Assembly (NCBI RefSeq): GCF_025146565.1
Contig: NZ_CP102258.1
Location: forward strand, 1,954,001-2,018,000
DNA: 64,000 nt
Source: Bacteroides eggerthii
Lineage (GTDB): Bacteria > Bacteroidota > Bacteroidia > Bacteroidales > Bacteroidaceae
Reading direction: 5' to 3'
The notes below the pieces were generated by a model. The model searched no databases and had not been told where the DNA came from. It saw nothing but the letters and a program-made list of their open reading frames with translations. Both the position numbers and the translations under genes were made by a program. Positions 39,438-50,258 of the stretch are shown here, one piece after another; positions within the stretch are counted from its first letter, which is position 1, and each line of letters starts with the position of its first letter.

Positions 39438-41384
39438 TTATCTGTATTCAGGATTTTGGTAGTTCTTTTTCTCGTCAGCACTCATTTCCATACCGTCAAG
39501 TTGTCCTTGTGGGATAGGACGTAAATAATGTCCGGGTTTGATAGTACGCGTATAAGTAACGATGTTGCGATCCCCTTTATTATCTCCGCAGATTTCGTAG
39601 CTATCGGCATATTCGTTCCACTTTTGTGTGCGGACAAGGTCGAACCAACGATAACCCTCACCATAGAATTCACGTGAACGTTCATCTAGGATGAAATTGA
39701 TGTCAATTGTTGCCGGAGTTTCAGCTGTTAATTGAGAACCATAGTCCTCGTCCATTTCTTCGTTTTCTGCATTACTGAATGTCCATTTTCCAGCACGATC
39801 GCGTAAAACATTAACTAATTCACGCGCACTCTTATCAGGCTTAGTTGTTGCACCTTTTACTGCAGCTTCTGCTGCAATAAGGTAAAGTTCGGAGAACTTG
39901 GCAATATTGTATGGACGTGTGCTACCGGCATTCGGCTGGCCTGCGCCAGTACCGTTATCTGTACGATAGGGACCAAGTTTCCAAAGACCTGGATATACGC
40001 GGCGGCTGATTGCACTGGGGCCCATAACATAATAACTGTATCCTGCTATAACTCCTGCTCCAGTATTGCTATTGCCTGCACCATCCGGATATTGAATGCT
40101 GGGATCATCTTCAGAGAGGAACTTTAATAACGGTTCTCCTTCAGTTACTTCCATGCCATTAGCTCCTATAACGGTTGTCCAATCTTTTCCATTTGTAGAC
40201 CAGTTACCGCGGTAAACAGTTGTAAATGTTCCGTCGTAGCGGGAATCTTTGGCTTTATCCTTAAACGTTTTTGTGAATACACCATGAGGAGGAGCCATAC
40301 GAGTCCATGGGCGTCCATAGGCTTGTTCTGCGACACGAATTACGGGTGAAATAGTATTACCATCTTTGTCTTTAGCTTGGATGTCTGTGTAGTTCCAATT
40401 CATCATCCAGCCTGCAAAGTTATCAGGAGCGCCACCGCTACCATAAGTCAAGCTACCACCATTGTAATATTCATCTTCTTGCGTATGATCTGCATATAAC
40501 AGAATTTCTTTGTTACGATCGTATGGGCCGGCGTTAACTTGGTAGAAACTTTCCATCAAACCATATGGGCCAGGATTGTCAATAGCTTCAGTTGCAATAT
40601 CATAAGCTTGCTGATAATACCATGCTGCATCGTGTCCATCGGGATCTGTGCGGTTACATTCCGGATATGTTGGAATATTATTAGGATTTTCCAACCACCA
40701 ACCATAAGTCAGATATGCTTTTGACAAGTATAAACGCGCTACAGTCTTAGTAACCCCACCTGTTACGCGAGGTTTATCCGGCAATTCGGTGACAGCTGTC
40801 TTTAAATCGGGAAAAACTGCTTTAGTGTACACTTCAGGAACGGTGTTACGTACGGAAGTACGTGAAGTTGATATGTTGAATTTTAATTCACCGGCACCCA
40901 AATCCAATGGCACACCGCCGAAAGTCTGTACCAATAAAAAATAGTCCATACCGCGGAAGAAATGTGCTTCAGCGAGAAGTGCATCAGAAACACCTACTTT
41001 AGATCCATTTTCAATAACACCATTAGCTGTATTGATATTAGAGAAAGCTGTTCCCCACAATACATCCGAACGACTGCTACTAGCTGTCAAACTTCCTACG
41101 CCTGATAAGTCGGCGTCTTTAAAGTTTCCATCAGCGGATTGAGCATAAGTTGCTTCATCCGTTCCTGTCAAACAAGAATTGTAATAGTATGCTTGTCCGT
41201 AAATGTAACGTAAGTGTGCATACATGGAAGTTATACCACCTTCTACACCTCTTTCAGTTTGAAAGAAGGTTGGTTCATAAATACTACGTGGCTGTTCGTC
41301 CAGAATATCTGAGCAAGAAGTTGCAAAGATTAAGGCTAATGCCGTAGTTCCTAGAACTCTTATATTAGTAAATGTTGGTTTCAT
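39438..41384 (-). CDS. SusD/RagB-family surface glycan-binding lipoprotein
   Basis: This 648-residue protein has a lipoprotein signal with Cys in FATSCSD, followed by SusD-type tetratricopeptide helices and the typical C-terminal half (FILDERSREFYGEGYRWFDLVR). SusD proteins cap the SusC barrel and bind oligosaccharide at the cell surface. It starts 15 nt after susC. No SusE/SusF-like surface binding protein follows, which is unusual for a xylan locus. Confidence 0.95.
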   Translation of the reverse strand: MKPTFTNIRVLGTTALALIFATSCSDILDEQPRSIYEPTFFQTERGVEGGITSMYAHLRYIYGQAYYYNSCLTGTDEATYAQSADGNFKDADLSGVGSLTASSSRSDVLWGTAFSNINTANGVIENGSKVGVSDALLAEAHFFRGMDYFLLVQTFGGVPLDLGAGELKFNISTSRTSVRNTVPEVYTKAVFPDLKTAVTELPDKPRVTGGVTKTVARLYLSKAYLTYGWWLENPNNIPTYPECNRTDPDGHDAAWYYQQAYDIATEAIDNPGPYGLMESFYQVNAGPYDRNKEILLYADHTQEDEYYNGGSLTYGSGGAPDNFAGWMMNWNYTDIQAKDKDGNTISPVIRVAEQAYGRPWTRMAPPHGVFTKTFKDKAKDSRYDGTFTTVYRGNWSTNGKDWTTVIGANGMEVTEGEPLLKFLSEDDPSIQYPDGAGNSNTGAGVIAGYSYYVMGPSAISRRVYPGLWKLGPYRTDNGTGAGQPNAGSTRPYNIAKFSELYLIAAEAAVKGATTKPDKSARELVNVLRDRAGKWTFSNAENEEMDEDYGSQLTAETPATIDINFILDERSREFYGEGYRWFDLVRTQKWNEYADSYEICGDNKGDRNIVTYTRTIKPGHYLRPIPQGQLDGMEMSADEKKNYQNPEYR

Positions 41385-41399
41385 AGTTTCAAAGCTTAA

Positions 41400-44300
41400 T
41401 TAGAATGTCAAGTTAATGCCGAATAAATAATTACGTGTGGAAGGAGCATTGGTTCCCACAGTCAAGAAGCGTCTTTGAATGCCACTTGTTACTGCCACAT
41501 TCTCATTGCCATAAGAGTTGGTTTCCGGATCCAGACCTGTTTCTTTATGGAATGGAGAACATATAACAAACGGGTTCTGTATTGATACATAGGCACGCAA
41601 GCTTTGGATACCAAAATTCTTCAGCCATTTCTGTTCATCGAATTTGTAACCTAAAGAAATGTTGCGGACTTTCCAATAAGAAGCGTCAAAATAGCCTAAT
41701 GTACTACCATATTTGGGATTATCACCACTTTGGATACCACCCGGCTTCGGATATTTGGCATTGGTGTTTTCTTCTGTCCAATAGTCCACATCTACTTGAC
41801 CTCTACGACCGGTCAGCATATTCAGATAACCGTTGGAGTGATGCAATGTACTGATGAGTTTTCCACCACATTTAAACGCTGTGATGACATTCAGATCAAA
41901 TCCCTTATAGGCAACGCGTGTGCTGAAACCACCTGTGAATTTCGGTTCCATACTGATAATTTGGCGGTCGTCTGGTCCGATCTGACGGACAGGGGTACCA
42001 TCTTCATTATATTCACCGGTATATTTTACTTTAATCATACCAACGTTTCCGCCTGGTTCCAAGATATCAAGATAAGGGTCACCTTCTTGCCATAGACCTA
42101 TTTTTTCATAGTCATAAATTGCATCAATAGGATGGCCGACAAACCAGTTGTTGGCTTCATCACGATCTGCTCCGGATGCTAATTCTGTCAGTTTATTGCG
42201 GTTTGCTGATATATTAATACTTGCATCCCAAGTCCATCCGTTGTGGTTGTCAAGAATTGTCCCGTTTAAAGTAAATTCCACACCTTTATTTTCGGTCTTT
42301 CCTACGTTACCTACATAACTGCTTACACCTGAAGTTGAAGGAAGATTAACGTTTTGCAACAAATCGGATGTCTTCTGAATGTAATATTCAAATGTTCCCG
42401 ATAAGCGACCGCCAAACAAAGTGAAATCCAAACCGAAGTTCCATGTAGAAGAATATTCCCAACCTAAATCATAATTCGGCAATGCAGAAACATAGTAGCC
42501 GGTAGCATAGCCAGTAGGTCCGAAGTTATAAGGACGTGTAGATAATTTTCCCCATGTGGAATATGGGTTTACGGCCTGATTGGAAGTTTGTCCGTATCCC
42601 ACGCGTACTTTAAGGATATCTAACCATTCAAGGTCATCCATAAATGACTCTTGACCAATATTCCAACCTGCAGATACAGCCGGGTATGTATGCCATTGAT
42701 GACCTTTTGCCAAGCGGGAAGATGCATCGGCACGAACAGTTGCCATCAACATATAGCGGTTATCGTAGGTGTACATGGCACGTCCCATCCAAGACATCAA
42801 ACCGCTTTTCTGGTAATCCCAATTGTCCGGATTAACTGTAATATTGCCTTCTGCACGACCTAAATTATAGTATTGCAAATATTCTGCAGGAATGTCACGT
42901 GCAGCAATATGCGATTTGGTGTAAACGGTTTCCTCAGCAGAATACATACCTACGATGTTCAGCTGGTGCTTACCAAATGTACGGTCGTAAGTTATTAGGT
43001 TCTCTACTGCCCAATTAGTTGTTTCTGTGTGTTCCAGAGATGCAGTAGAAGGAGTATCAGCAGTTGAACTGTTTATACCTTCACCAGTAAAGACACCACC
43101 TTTGGTAGAACGGTAGTTCAGACCTAGGTTGACACGATATTTTAAACCTTTAACCCATGGGCATTGTACTTCTGCAAAAAGGTTGTTATAGGTACCAAAA
43201 CCTTTCTTCTCATTCAACCAACTATCTTCTAAATCTTCTACCAGGTCACGTGTTACAACAAAGTTTTCATCCTGACTGTTGAGCTTAACTGTTCTCTTCA
43301 GGCTTCCGTCTGCATTGTATGGGTTGGCGAGCGGAGTGTTGTTAAGTACGCTATACGGGCCGACATTAGAACCTTTGGTTATATTGTAATTGCTATTAGT
43401 CGTTAATCCGAAACGGAAGTATTTACCTACGCCTTGGTCAAATGAGCCTCGTAATGAGTAACGGGTGTAATTCTGTGTAGGAATAACGCCCTGATCTTTA
43501 TAGTAGGCCGCACCAAAACTGTAACTTCCATTGTTTGTGCCACCAGCTACGCTGACATCATGGCTGTTTACCATACCTGTGCGGTATAGAAGATCCTGCC
43601 AGTCAGTATTTGTATCGTCTGATTCGTCTAAGGAGTTTTCGAATTTACCGGCATATTTACGCATCTCAGCATATTTTGGTCCGTCCATCATCGGATATTT
43701 AGAGAATACAGATTTTGCACCTACATAACCATTATATGTAAATTTGGCGGGTGTACCTTGTGCTCCTCTGTTCGTTGTGATTAAAATGACACCATTGGCA
43801 CCACGTGAACCATAAATAGCTGTGGAAGAAGCGTCTTTCAGAATATCCATACTTTTAATGTCACCGGGGTTGATATCAGACAAGTTTCCCATAAAAGGAA
43901 TACCATCCAATACTACTAACGGGTCATTAGAAGCTGTTAGTGAACGAGTACCACGAATACGGATTTGCATGGTAGCACCAGGCTGTGAAGACGTCTGCGT
44001 CATGTCCACACCGGCTACACGATTTTGCAAGGCGTATGTAATATTTGTAGAAGGCATTTCTTGCAATTTATCGCCGCCTACTGATGCGATAGACCCCGTT
44101 ACATCTGATTTTCTTGCCGTACCGTAACCAATAACTACTACTTCCTCCAATGCTTTGGAATCTTCTTTTAATGTAATGTTAAGATTAGTGTTCCCTTTGA
44201 TAGCAATCTCTTGTGTGACATATCCAATATAAGAAATTACTAAAGTTGCGTTTTTCTGTACAGTCAACGAGAAGTTTCCGTCCAAATCGGTTATCATACC

Positions 44301-44465
44301 ATTGGTTGTTCCTTTTTCTGTTACGTTGGCGCCAATAACCGGTTCACCGAAATTATCTTTCACAATACCCTTTACCATGATATTCTGAGCAATACTGCAC
44401 AGAGGTATCAGGCAGAGTAACAATAATAGCCCCAAAGGCCTAAAATAATAAGTTGTGCATTTCAT
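41400..44465 (-). CDS. SusC-like TonB-dependent outer-membrane transporter
   Basis: This 1021-residue protein has a signal peptide, a carboxypeptidase-regulatory-like domain (about 28-110, VKGIVKDNFGEPVIGANV), the TonB-dependent plug (EEVVVIGYGTARKSDVTGS and IRGTRSLTASNDPLVVLDG) and a long beta-barrel ending in Phe (NLTF). It should import xylo-oligosaccharides with energy from TonB/ExbBD. It is first in the susC-susD-GH115-GH67 operon. The promoter has the longest ATGTTACAT array in the window and an approximately 160-nt leader. Confidence 0.95.
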   Translation of the reverse strand: MKCTTYYFRPLGLLLLLCLIPLCSIAQNIMVKGIVKDNFGEPVIGANVTEKGTTNGMITDLDGNFSLTVQKNATLVISYIGYVTQEIAIKGNTNLNITLKEDSKALEEVVVIGYGTARKSDVTGSIASVGGDKLQEMPSTNITYALQNRVAGVDMTQTSSQPGATMQIRIRGTRSLTASNDPLVVLDGIPFMGNLSDINPGDIKSMDILKDASSTAIYGSRGANGVILITTNRGAQGTPAKFTYNGYVGAKSVFSKYPMMDGPKYAEMRKYAGKFENSLDESDDTNTDWQDLLYRTGMVNSHDVSVAGGTNNGSYSFGAAYYKDQGVIPTQNYTRYSLRGSFDQGVGKYFRFGLTTNSNYNITKGSNVGPYSVLNNTPLANPYNADGSLKRTVKLNSQDENFVVTRDLVEDLEDSWLNEKKGFGTYNNLFAEVQCPWVKGLKYRVNLGLNYRSTKGGVFTGEGINSSTADTPSTASLEHTETTNWAVENLITYDRTFGKHQLNIVGMYSAEETVYTKSHIAARDIPAEYLQYYNLGRAEGNITVNPDNWDYQKSGLMSWMGRAMYTYDNRYMLMATVRADASSRLAKGHQWHTYPAVSAGWNIGQESFMDDLEWLDILKVRVGYGQTSNQAVNPYSTWGKLSTRPYNFGPTGYATGYYVSALPNYDLGWEYSSTWNFGLDFTLFGGRLSGTFEYYIQKTSDLLQNVNLPSTSGVSSYVGNVGKTENKGVEFTLNGTILDNHNGWTWDASINISANRNKLTELASGADRDEANNWFVGHPIDAIYDYEKIGLWQEGDPYLDILEPGGNVGMIKVKYTGEYNEDGTPVRQIGPDDRQIISMEPKFTGGFSTRVAYKGFDLNVITAFKCGGKLISTLHHSNGYLNMLTGRRGQVDVDYWTEENTNAKYPKPGGIQSGDNPKYGSTLGYFDASYWKVRNISLGYKFDEQKWLKNFGIQSLRAYVSIQNPFVICSPFHKETGLDPETNSYGNENVAVTSGIQRRFLTVGTNAPSTRNYLFGINLTF

Positions 44466-44631
44466 AAAAAAACAAGGTTTTAATTGAATAAAAATGTTAA
44501 ATCAAAGTGTAGACTCATTAAGGTTCTTTTTATGTTTTCATATGCTATCTTTTTTGTGTTAGACATTTGTTTTGATTCTCTACATTAGTTAACAGCGAAG
44601 TGAGGAATATATCCTCAACTTTTGGTATAAG

Positions 44632-44740
44632 CAAAAATATTAATCATTTAATAGACAATAGGCTATGAATGATACCTGTATTTTGCTTTTTGTAACATGA
44701 GTTTTTATTTGCGTTACATTCTTTTTTGTATATGTTACAT
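44632..44740 (-). promoter_or_regulatory. Promoter and four-site activator array of the susC operon
   Basis: CAAAAATA (44632-44639) is TATTTTTG on the minus strand, a -7 box. After 29 nt come four sites starting exactly 21 bp apart: ATGATACCT (44669), TTGTAACAT (44690), GCGTTACAT (44711) and ATGTTACAT (44732). A weak fifth is at 44753. The array fills the centre of the 447-bp gap 44466-44912 between susC and HTCS1; the rest is AT-rich leader with no recognisable feature. The likely binder is the AraC domain of an HTCS (inference). Confidence 0.8.
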
Positions 44741-44872
44741 TGACGAAAAAAGATGTGATAAAGGGGAATATGGAGATAAAAATAATTAAAATTATTTTTT
44801 TTGTGTTTTGTAAATAAGTAAAGTTTTTAATCACAAAAACTAGATATGTATCGGAATAAATTGCTTTTTGTT

Positions 44873-44880
44873 TATCTTTG
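44873..44880 (+). promoter_or_regulatory. Putative -7 box of HTCS1
   Basis: TATCTTTG here matches TAnnTTTG exactly, 32 nt before the start at 44913. It argues against an upstream in-frame start at 44868. No activator site lies 29 nt before it, so HTCS1 is probably expressed constitutively. Confidence 0.6.
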
Positions 44881-44912
44881 TCGCACTTTTGTATCTAATA
44901 AAAAGAAAAACT

Positions 44913-47900
44913 ATGAAAAGATGCGTTTGGAAGATACTCGTAATATGCTTGTGTTGTATAGCTCAAGGTGTTGGGGCGCAGACAGGGAAGATCTATACCA
45001 CAGATATGGGATTGTCCAGTAGCTTGATAAATCAAATATTTCAGGATAAGCAAGGTTTTGTCTGGGTTGCAACTGAGTATGGGCTAAATAAGTTCGACGG
45101 TTTACGTTTTACCAATTACCGGCATGTTTCTGCTGATTCGTCTTCTATCAAAAATAATTATGTGCGTACATTATTTGAGGATAGTCGTTGTAATTTGCTG
45201 ATAGGTTGTATTGATGGGCTGATGAAGTATGATCGTGAGACAGATACCTTTCTGGAAATTCCAATGTTCCGCGCCGGTAAGCGGGTGTTTCCGCATATAA
45301 CACAGATGCAGGAATTACATAATGGGGAAATTTGGATGACAACTACCGGTCAAGGCATGTTTCGTCTGGATGAGCGGCAGACGCAGGCTGTTTCTGTAGA
45401 TGATCTTCTGAAACAGTCTAATTACAATTTTCAATCCTTTTTTTATGAGGACTCTTATTACAATATTTGGATAGGAACTTATGGAAATGGACTGATTTGT
45501 TATATGCCTGCAACGAAGGAAGTGCGTATTTTCAAAGATCCGGTTCTTGCCGATAACAATATTACTACCATAATAGAGGATGAGCAGGGAAATCTTTTTG
45601 TAGGTACTAAAAAGCAAGGGCTATCACGTTACAATAGAAAGGAGAATAACTTTACTCTTGTTCCTTATATAGGGAATGAGGTTTTATCTGTTCGTTGCAT
45701 GTCGTTGGTGAATGACCGGTTATTGGTTGGTACTGATGGACAGGGATTAAAAATGTATAATCCTGCAAAGGGAGAGTTGGAAGATTATACCATTAATTCA
45801 GCTCCAATAAATTTTTCGGATGGAAAGATTCATACAATTTTGGAAGATAAGGATGATAATTTATGGTTGGGATTATTTCAGAAAGGGATCGTTTTGATAC
45901 CGAAACAAGAAAATCCTTTTGAATATTATGGGCACAAGTCCATTTATTATAATCCTATCGGACAAGGATGTATCATGTCTATTTTTCAAGATAGCAATGA
46001 CCATTTATGGATTGGTGCAGACAATGAGGGGGTATACGAGCTGGATGCAAAAGGAAAAAGGTTGAGGCATTATCAACCGGGAAATGCTGCCCGTTCTGTG
46101 GCTAGTACGATAATGTGTATTTATGAAGATACAGACAGAAACCTATGGTTTGGTTCTTATACGCGTGGGGTTGCTAAGTTCAATCGGAGAACCGGGGACT
46201 GTGAATATCTTTTGCCTATTGATGATGAAAGCGTATTTTCAATAACAGAAGACAAACAGAAAAACTTATATATCGGGACATTAGGCGCTGGCTTTTACCG
46301 ATATAACTTGAAGACCGGAGATTTAAAGCATTATGAATCTTCTAAAGATGAAACCAATGATTTAAAAAGGAATGAGCTTGCTAATGATTGGGTGAACTAT
46401 ATATATTGTGATAGCGAAGGACTGATATGGTTGGGGCATTATAAAGGAGTAAGCTGTTTTAATCCGTCGACGGAGAGTTTTATTAATTATAAAAAGGTTA
46501 ACACATTGATTCCCGGTTGTGTGGGTTATGTTATCCAAGAAGATTTTTCGGGTAAGATTTGGGCCGGTACAACAGATGGACTATATTGTTTTGATAAAAA
46601 GACGAATAGGCTGGAGAGGTTTACAATGGCAGACGGTTTGCCTAGTAATGTGATTTGCGGGCTTAGCGAAGATTTCCAGCATGACATCTGGATTAGCACC
46701 TACATGGGGATCAGTCGGTATGATATAAACAATAATCGCTTTATTAATTACTATTCGGGAGACGGGTTACAAGGCAATGAATTCACTCATGGTGCTTTCT
46801 ACAAGAATAAGTTCGGAAAGATATACTTCGGCGGTGTTAATGGTATTACGTCTTTTCTTCCGGAAAACATAGGCAATACTTCAAAAGAAGCTAAGGTATG
46901 GATTACTGATTTTTATATATTCAATAAGCCTGTACATAAGAATACTCTTTCAGGAGGGAAGCCGGTAATCTCTACTTCGGTGCAGGATGCTAAAAAGTTC
47001 CGGCTGTCTTATAAGGATAATACATTCAGTATCGTTTTCTCGACATTGCAGTATAACAATCCCGAGCAGATATCCTATCAATATAAGATTGATGAGTTGG
47101 GTTCACAATGGCTCAGCTCCGAACCTGGTGATAATCGTGTGACTTATAATAATTTACCGCCAGGTAAGTATACTTTTCGTGTGCGCGCACTTAATTATGG
47201 CAATTACTCGGAAGTGTGCACGATAAAGATTGTAATTACTCCTCCTTGGTATCAGGCTTGGTGGGCATATTGTATTTACGCTGTTTTACTCGGATTGCTG
47301 GTATTGGGCATTGTGAACTATATCCGGTCCCGTATACGGCATCGTCGTGAAATGATGAAGAGGGAGCATGCCGAACAACTCAATGAAGCGAAATTGCAGT
47401 TCTTTATCAATATATCCCATGAAATAAGAACTCCTATGACGCTTATAATCAATCCATTGGAAAAATTGCTGGCGGAAAAGAAAGACAGTGAGCTGCATAA
47501 GACGTATCTGATGATTTATCGTAATTCTCAACGTATCCTGCGGTTGATTAATCAGCTGATGGATATCCGTAAACTGGATAAGGGGCAGATGTTCCTAAAG
47601 TTTCGTGAAACAGATTTGGTAGGGTTTATCAATGATGTAATGCAGACTTTTGAGTATTTGGCTCATAAAGAAAATATCCATTTTACTTTTGAACATGAGA
47701 TGCCGCAGCTAAAAGTGTGGATAGACTTGAATAATTTTGATAAGGTATTGATGAATATCCTTTCCAATGCATTTAAGTACACTCCGGATGGAGGAGAGAT
47801 ACAGATCAGTTTGACAACAGGTCAGAATGCTACGCGGCGGGATGCGTTGCGCGAGTATTTTGAAATTGTGATAACGGATAGTGGTATCGGTATCGACAGG

Positions 47901-49001
47901 GATAAAATAGAACGTATTTTCGAACGTTTCTATCAAATAGATAATGACGTAACAAAGTCAAATTTTGGTACCGGTATCGGTTTGCACTTGTCTCATTTAT
48001 TAGTGCAGTTACATCATGGTGAGATTTTTGCCGAAAACAGGGAAGATGCTTCCGGAAGCCGTTTCATTATACGTATACCGTTGGGATCGGCGCATTTGCG
48101 CACTGATGAGTTGGAAACTGTAGATGAAGAAACAGCGATGTTCCATACTATTGAAAAGCCTGTTTTGGCGAAACTGGAAGGGTTGGTTGCCGAAGAAGAG
48201 GAGGAGGAATCTAAAACCAATATGAAATCAAAGACACGCTTACGGGTATTGGTTGTGGAGGATGAGGATGAAATCAAGGCTTATCTGAAATCTGAATTAT
48301 CGGATGAATACAAAGTGGAGACCTGCAGTAATGGTAAGGAGGCGTATGATTTGATCTTGCGTGATACTCCTGATTTAGCTATCTCCGATGTTATGATGCC
48401 TGAAATGGACGGGCTGACTCTGTGCCGGAAGATAAAGCAGAATACCAACGTAAACCATGTCCCTGTAATCTTGTTGACAGCCAAGTCCAAACCGGAGGAC
48501 ACTTTGGAAGGCATGGAGACGGGTGCGGATGCTTATATGGTGAAACCTTTCAATACGGAATTACTGAAAAAGACCATTGCTAACCTGATAAATAATCGCA
48601 GGTTGTTGCGTAATAAATTCAGCGGGGCACAACAGCAGGAAGATAAAATGGAAAAAATCACTATGAAGTCCAGTGACGAGATATTGATGGACAAGATTAT
48701 GAAAGTGGTGAACGAACATTTGGATGATCCTGCGCTGAATGTTGAAATGCTCGCTTCCGAAGTCGGGTTGAGCCGGGTGCATGTGCACCGCAAGCTGAAA
48801 GAGTTGACAAATCTTTCCACACGCGATTTCATCAAGAATATCCGTTTGCAACAGGCTGCTGCTTTGTTGGCACAAGACCATAAACTTACTATTTCGGAGA
48901 TAGCCTATGCCACAGGATATACCAACTTGTCTCATTTCTCCAGTTCGTTCCGGGAGAAATACGGAATGTCACCAAAAGAGTATATGAATCAGCACCGGTA
49001 A
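44913..49001 (+). CDS. Hybrid two-component system regulator HTCS1, divergent from susC
   Basis: The start at 44913 gives MKRCVWKILVICLCCIAQGVGA as signal peptide. The 1362-residue protein has Reg_prop propellers (about 25-670), Y_Y_Y (about 690-755), a membrane helix (about 770-795), HisKA (His836 in INISHEIRTP), HATPase (NILSNAFKY, DSGIGI, GTGIGL), a receiver (phospho-acceptor Asp1159 in ISDVMMPEMDG) and a C-terminal AraC HTH. It is complete. Placement beside susC makes it the prime candidate to sense xylan oligosaccharides and bind the ATGTTACAT arrays. Its stop lies only 10 nt from the convergent permease stop. Confidence 0.94.
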   Translation: MKRCVWKILVICLCCIAQGVGAQTGKIYTTDMGLSSSLINQIFQDKQGFVWVATEYGLNKFDGLRFTNYRHVSADSSSIKNNYVRTLFEDSRCNLLIGCIDGLMKYDRETDTFLEIPMFRAGKRVFPHITQMQELHNGEIWMTTTGQGMFRLDERQTQAVSVDDLLKQSNYNFQSFFYEDSYYNIWIGTYGNGLICYMPATKEVRIFKDPVLADNNITTIIEDEQGNLFVGTKKQGLSRYNRKENNFTLVPYIGNEVLSVRCMSLVNDRLLVGTDGQGLKMYNPAKGELEDYTINSAPINFSDGKIHTILEDKDDNLWLGLFQKGIVLIPKQENPFEYYGHKSIYYNPIGQGCIMSIFQDSNDHLWIGADNEGVYELDAKGKRLRHYQPGNAARSVASTIMCIYEDTDRNLWFGSYTRGVAKFNRRTGDCEYLLPIDDESVFSITEDKQKNLYIGTLGAGFYRYNLKTGDLKHYESSKDETNDLKRNELANDWVNYIYCDSEGLIWLGHYKGVSCFNPSTESFINYKKVNTLIPGCVGYVIQEDFSGKIWAGTTDGLYCFDKKTNRLERFTMADGLPSNVICGLSEDFQHDIWISTYMGISRYDINNNRFINYYSGDGLQGNEFTHGAFYKNKFGKIYFGGVNGITSFLPENIGNTSKEAKVWITDFYIFNKPVHKNTLSGGKPVISTSVQDAKKFRLSYKDNTFSIVFSTLQYNNPEQISYQYKIDELGSQWLSSEPGDNRVTYNNLPPGKYTFRVRALNYGNYSEVCTIKIVITPPWYQAWWAYCIYAVLLGLLVLGIVNYIRSRIRHRREMMKREHAEQLNEAKLQFFINISHEIRTPMTLIINPLEKLLAEKKDSELHKTYLMIYRNSQRILRLINQLMDIRKLDKGQMFLKFRETDLVGFINDVMQTFEYLAHKENIHFTFEHEMPQLKVWIDLNNFDKVLMNILSNAFKYTPDGGEIQISLTTGQNATRRDALREYFEIVITDSGIGIDRDKIERIFERFYQIDNDVTKSNFGTGIGLHLSHLLVQLHHGEIFAENREDASGSRFIIRIPLGSAHLRTDELETVDEETAMFHTIEKPVLAKLEGLVAEEEEEESKTNMKSKTRLRVLVVEDEDEIKAYLKSELSDEYKVETCSNGKEAYDLILRDTPDLAISDVMMPEMDGLTLCRKIKQNTNVNHVPVILLTAKSKPEDTLEGMETGADAYMVKPFNTELLKKTIANLINNRRLLRNKFSGAQQQEDKMEKITMKSSDEILMDKIMKVVNEHLDDPALNVEMLASEVGLSRVHVHRKLKELTNLSTRDFIKNIRLQQAAALLAQDHKLTISEIAYATGYTNLSHFSSSFREKYGMSPKEYMNQHR

Positions 49002-49011
49002 TTCGTGGGTT

Positions 49012-50229
49012 CTAATATCGGTATGTTTGCTTACCTTTCCAAATGCTTGCGATTTTTCTGTGTATCAGTATGATATTCAGTAAAGAAACAGCAAGGAATA
49101 AAGTGCATCCCACTATCCAGCATGGAAGTAGTGTTCCTGTCTCTATTTGCGGAAATAGTGTACTGATGATCTCTGTATAATAACTGTGCAGCCATGTAAC
49201 TCCGCCGACAGACAGCGTCAATACCAAGAGGTTCAGGCTAACTGTCAGAATATTGTAGGGAAACGCTATTTGCTTGGGGGTGTATCCTATCAAAAGCAGG
49301 TTTTCCAGTTTTACGGTATTCTTTTGCAGTAGTAGGAAGATACTTAACATCAAGATGTAGAAAGACAATATGCTGATAAATAATCCTACTCCCATGACAA
49401 TACCGGTGATGAGACGTAGAAAATAAGTCGTTTTTCCGGCATCCAGGCTATCACCCTCGGTTTCATAATGTTTCTGCCGGAAGTAGTCGCTGATGGCAGT
49501 GTCGGTAGGGTTCTTTACTTCGACGATGAGACGGGAGGGGTGAGCAACTTTACCGGGGGCAAAGCTCGTATTAGCCCAGTCCATAAATGTTTGAGGAACA
49601 AGAATTGTATTCAAACGGTTGGAGAAACCGGCAATCTGCCCTTTGAATTGTTCCACACGTCCGTTGCCACGCAATGTGATGTCCATCTGTATCATGCTAA
49701 TAAGCCCTTCAGAGAGTTTCGGAAGACTTCGGCTTTGTGCAAAGCCGAAATTATAGAGATTCAAGTAATTGCGAGGAATGATAATAGGGATAACTCGGGT
49801 CTCTTTGTCAAAAAGCCATTTATCGAGGTTGACATCTACGTATTCATCGGGTACAGACTCAAAAAACATTTCGGTGGAAAGATGTATTCCGGCTTTCTGC
49901 ATGCCTAATCCGGCAGATACTTTGAATAAAGAGGGGGTAAAAACTCCTACATTTTCGGTGAAGGGCTGTTCTTTCATTTCCTCAATATCTTTTGGGGAGA
50001 AAGTGTTGCTTTTTCCGGTAAGGCTGCCGAGGGTACTGATTTTTTTGGTAGCAATGATATATTCTTTTTTCATAAAGCTGTCTCCCTGCGTGAAAATAGG
50101 GAGCACATCTTGATAGAATTGTATGCTCAACAGTACAATCATCATGCCGAAGAGGTTGGCCAGAAAGAAACCTGTCAACTGGCCTACACTGATATGCTGG
50201 CGAAGGAGCTTCCAAACAAGTCTGTTCAT
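49012..50229 (-). CDS. FtsX-like ABC transporter permease
   Basis: This 405-residue protein has one N-terminal membrane helix (about 20-42), a large extracytoplasmic domain (about 45-260) and three C-terminal helices (about 270-300, 325-350, 365-390), the MacB/FtsX layout. It pairs with the ATPase encoded just upstream (50259-50903). The substrate is unknown; such pairs often handle lipoproteins or cell-envelope signals. It is last in a six-gene operon beginning with the NupG-like gene. Confidence 0.8.
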   Translation of the reverse strand: MNRLVWKLLRQHISVGQLTGFFLANLFGMMIVLLSIQFYQDVLPIFTQGDSFMKKEYIIATKKISTLGSLTGKSNTFSPKDIEEMKEQPFTENVGVFTPSLFKVSAGLGMQKAGIHLSTEMFFESVPDEYVDVNLDKWLFDKETRVIPIIIPRNYLNLYNFGFAQSRSLPKLSEGLISMIQMDITLRGNGRVEQFKGQIAGFSNRLNTILVPQTFMDWANTSFAPGKVAHPSRLIVEVKNPTDTAISDYFRQKHYETEGDSLDAGKTTYFLRLITGIVMGVGLFISILSFYILMLSIFLLLQKNTVKLENLLLIGYTPKQIAFPYNILTVSLNLLVLTLSVGGVTWLHSYYTEIISTLFPQIETGTLLPCWIVGCTLFLAVSLLNIILIHRKIASIWKGKQTYRY

Positions 50230-50258
50230 TTTTTGATTTATGATTTGTAATTTATGAA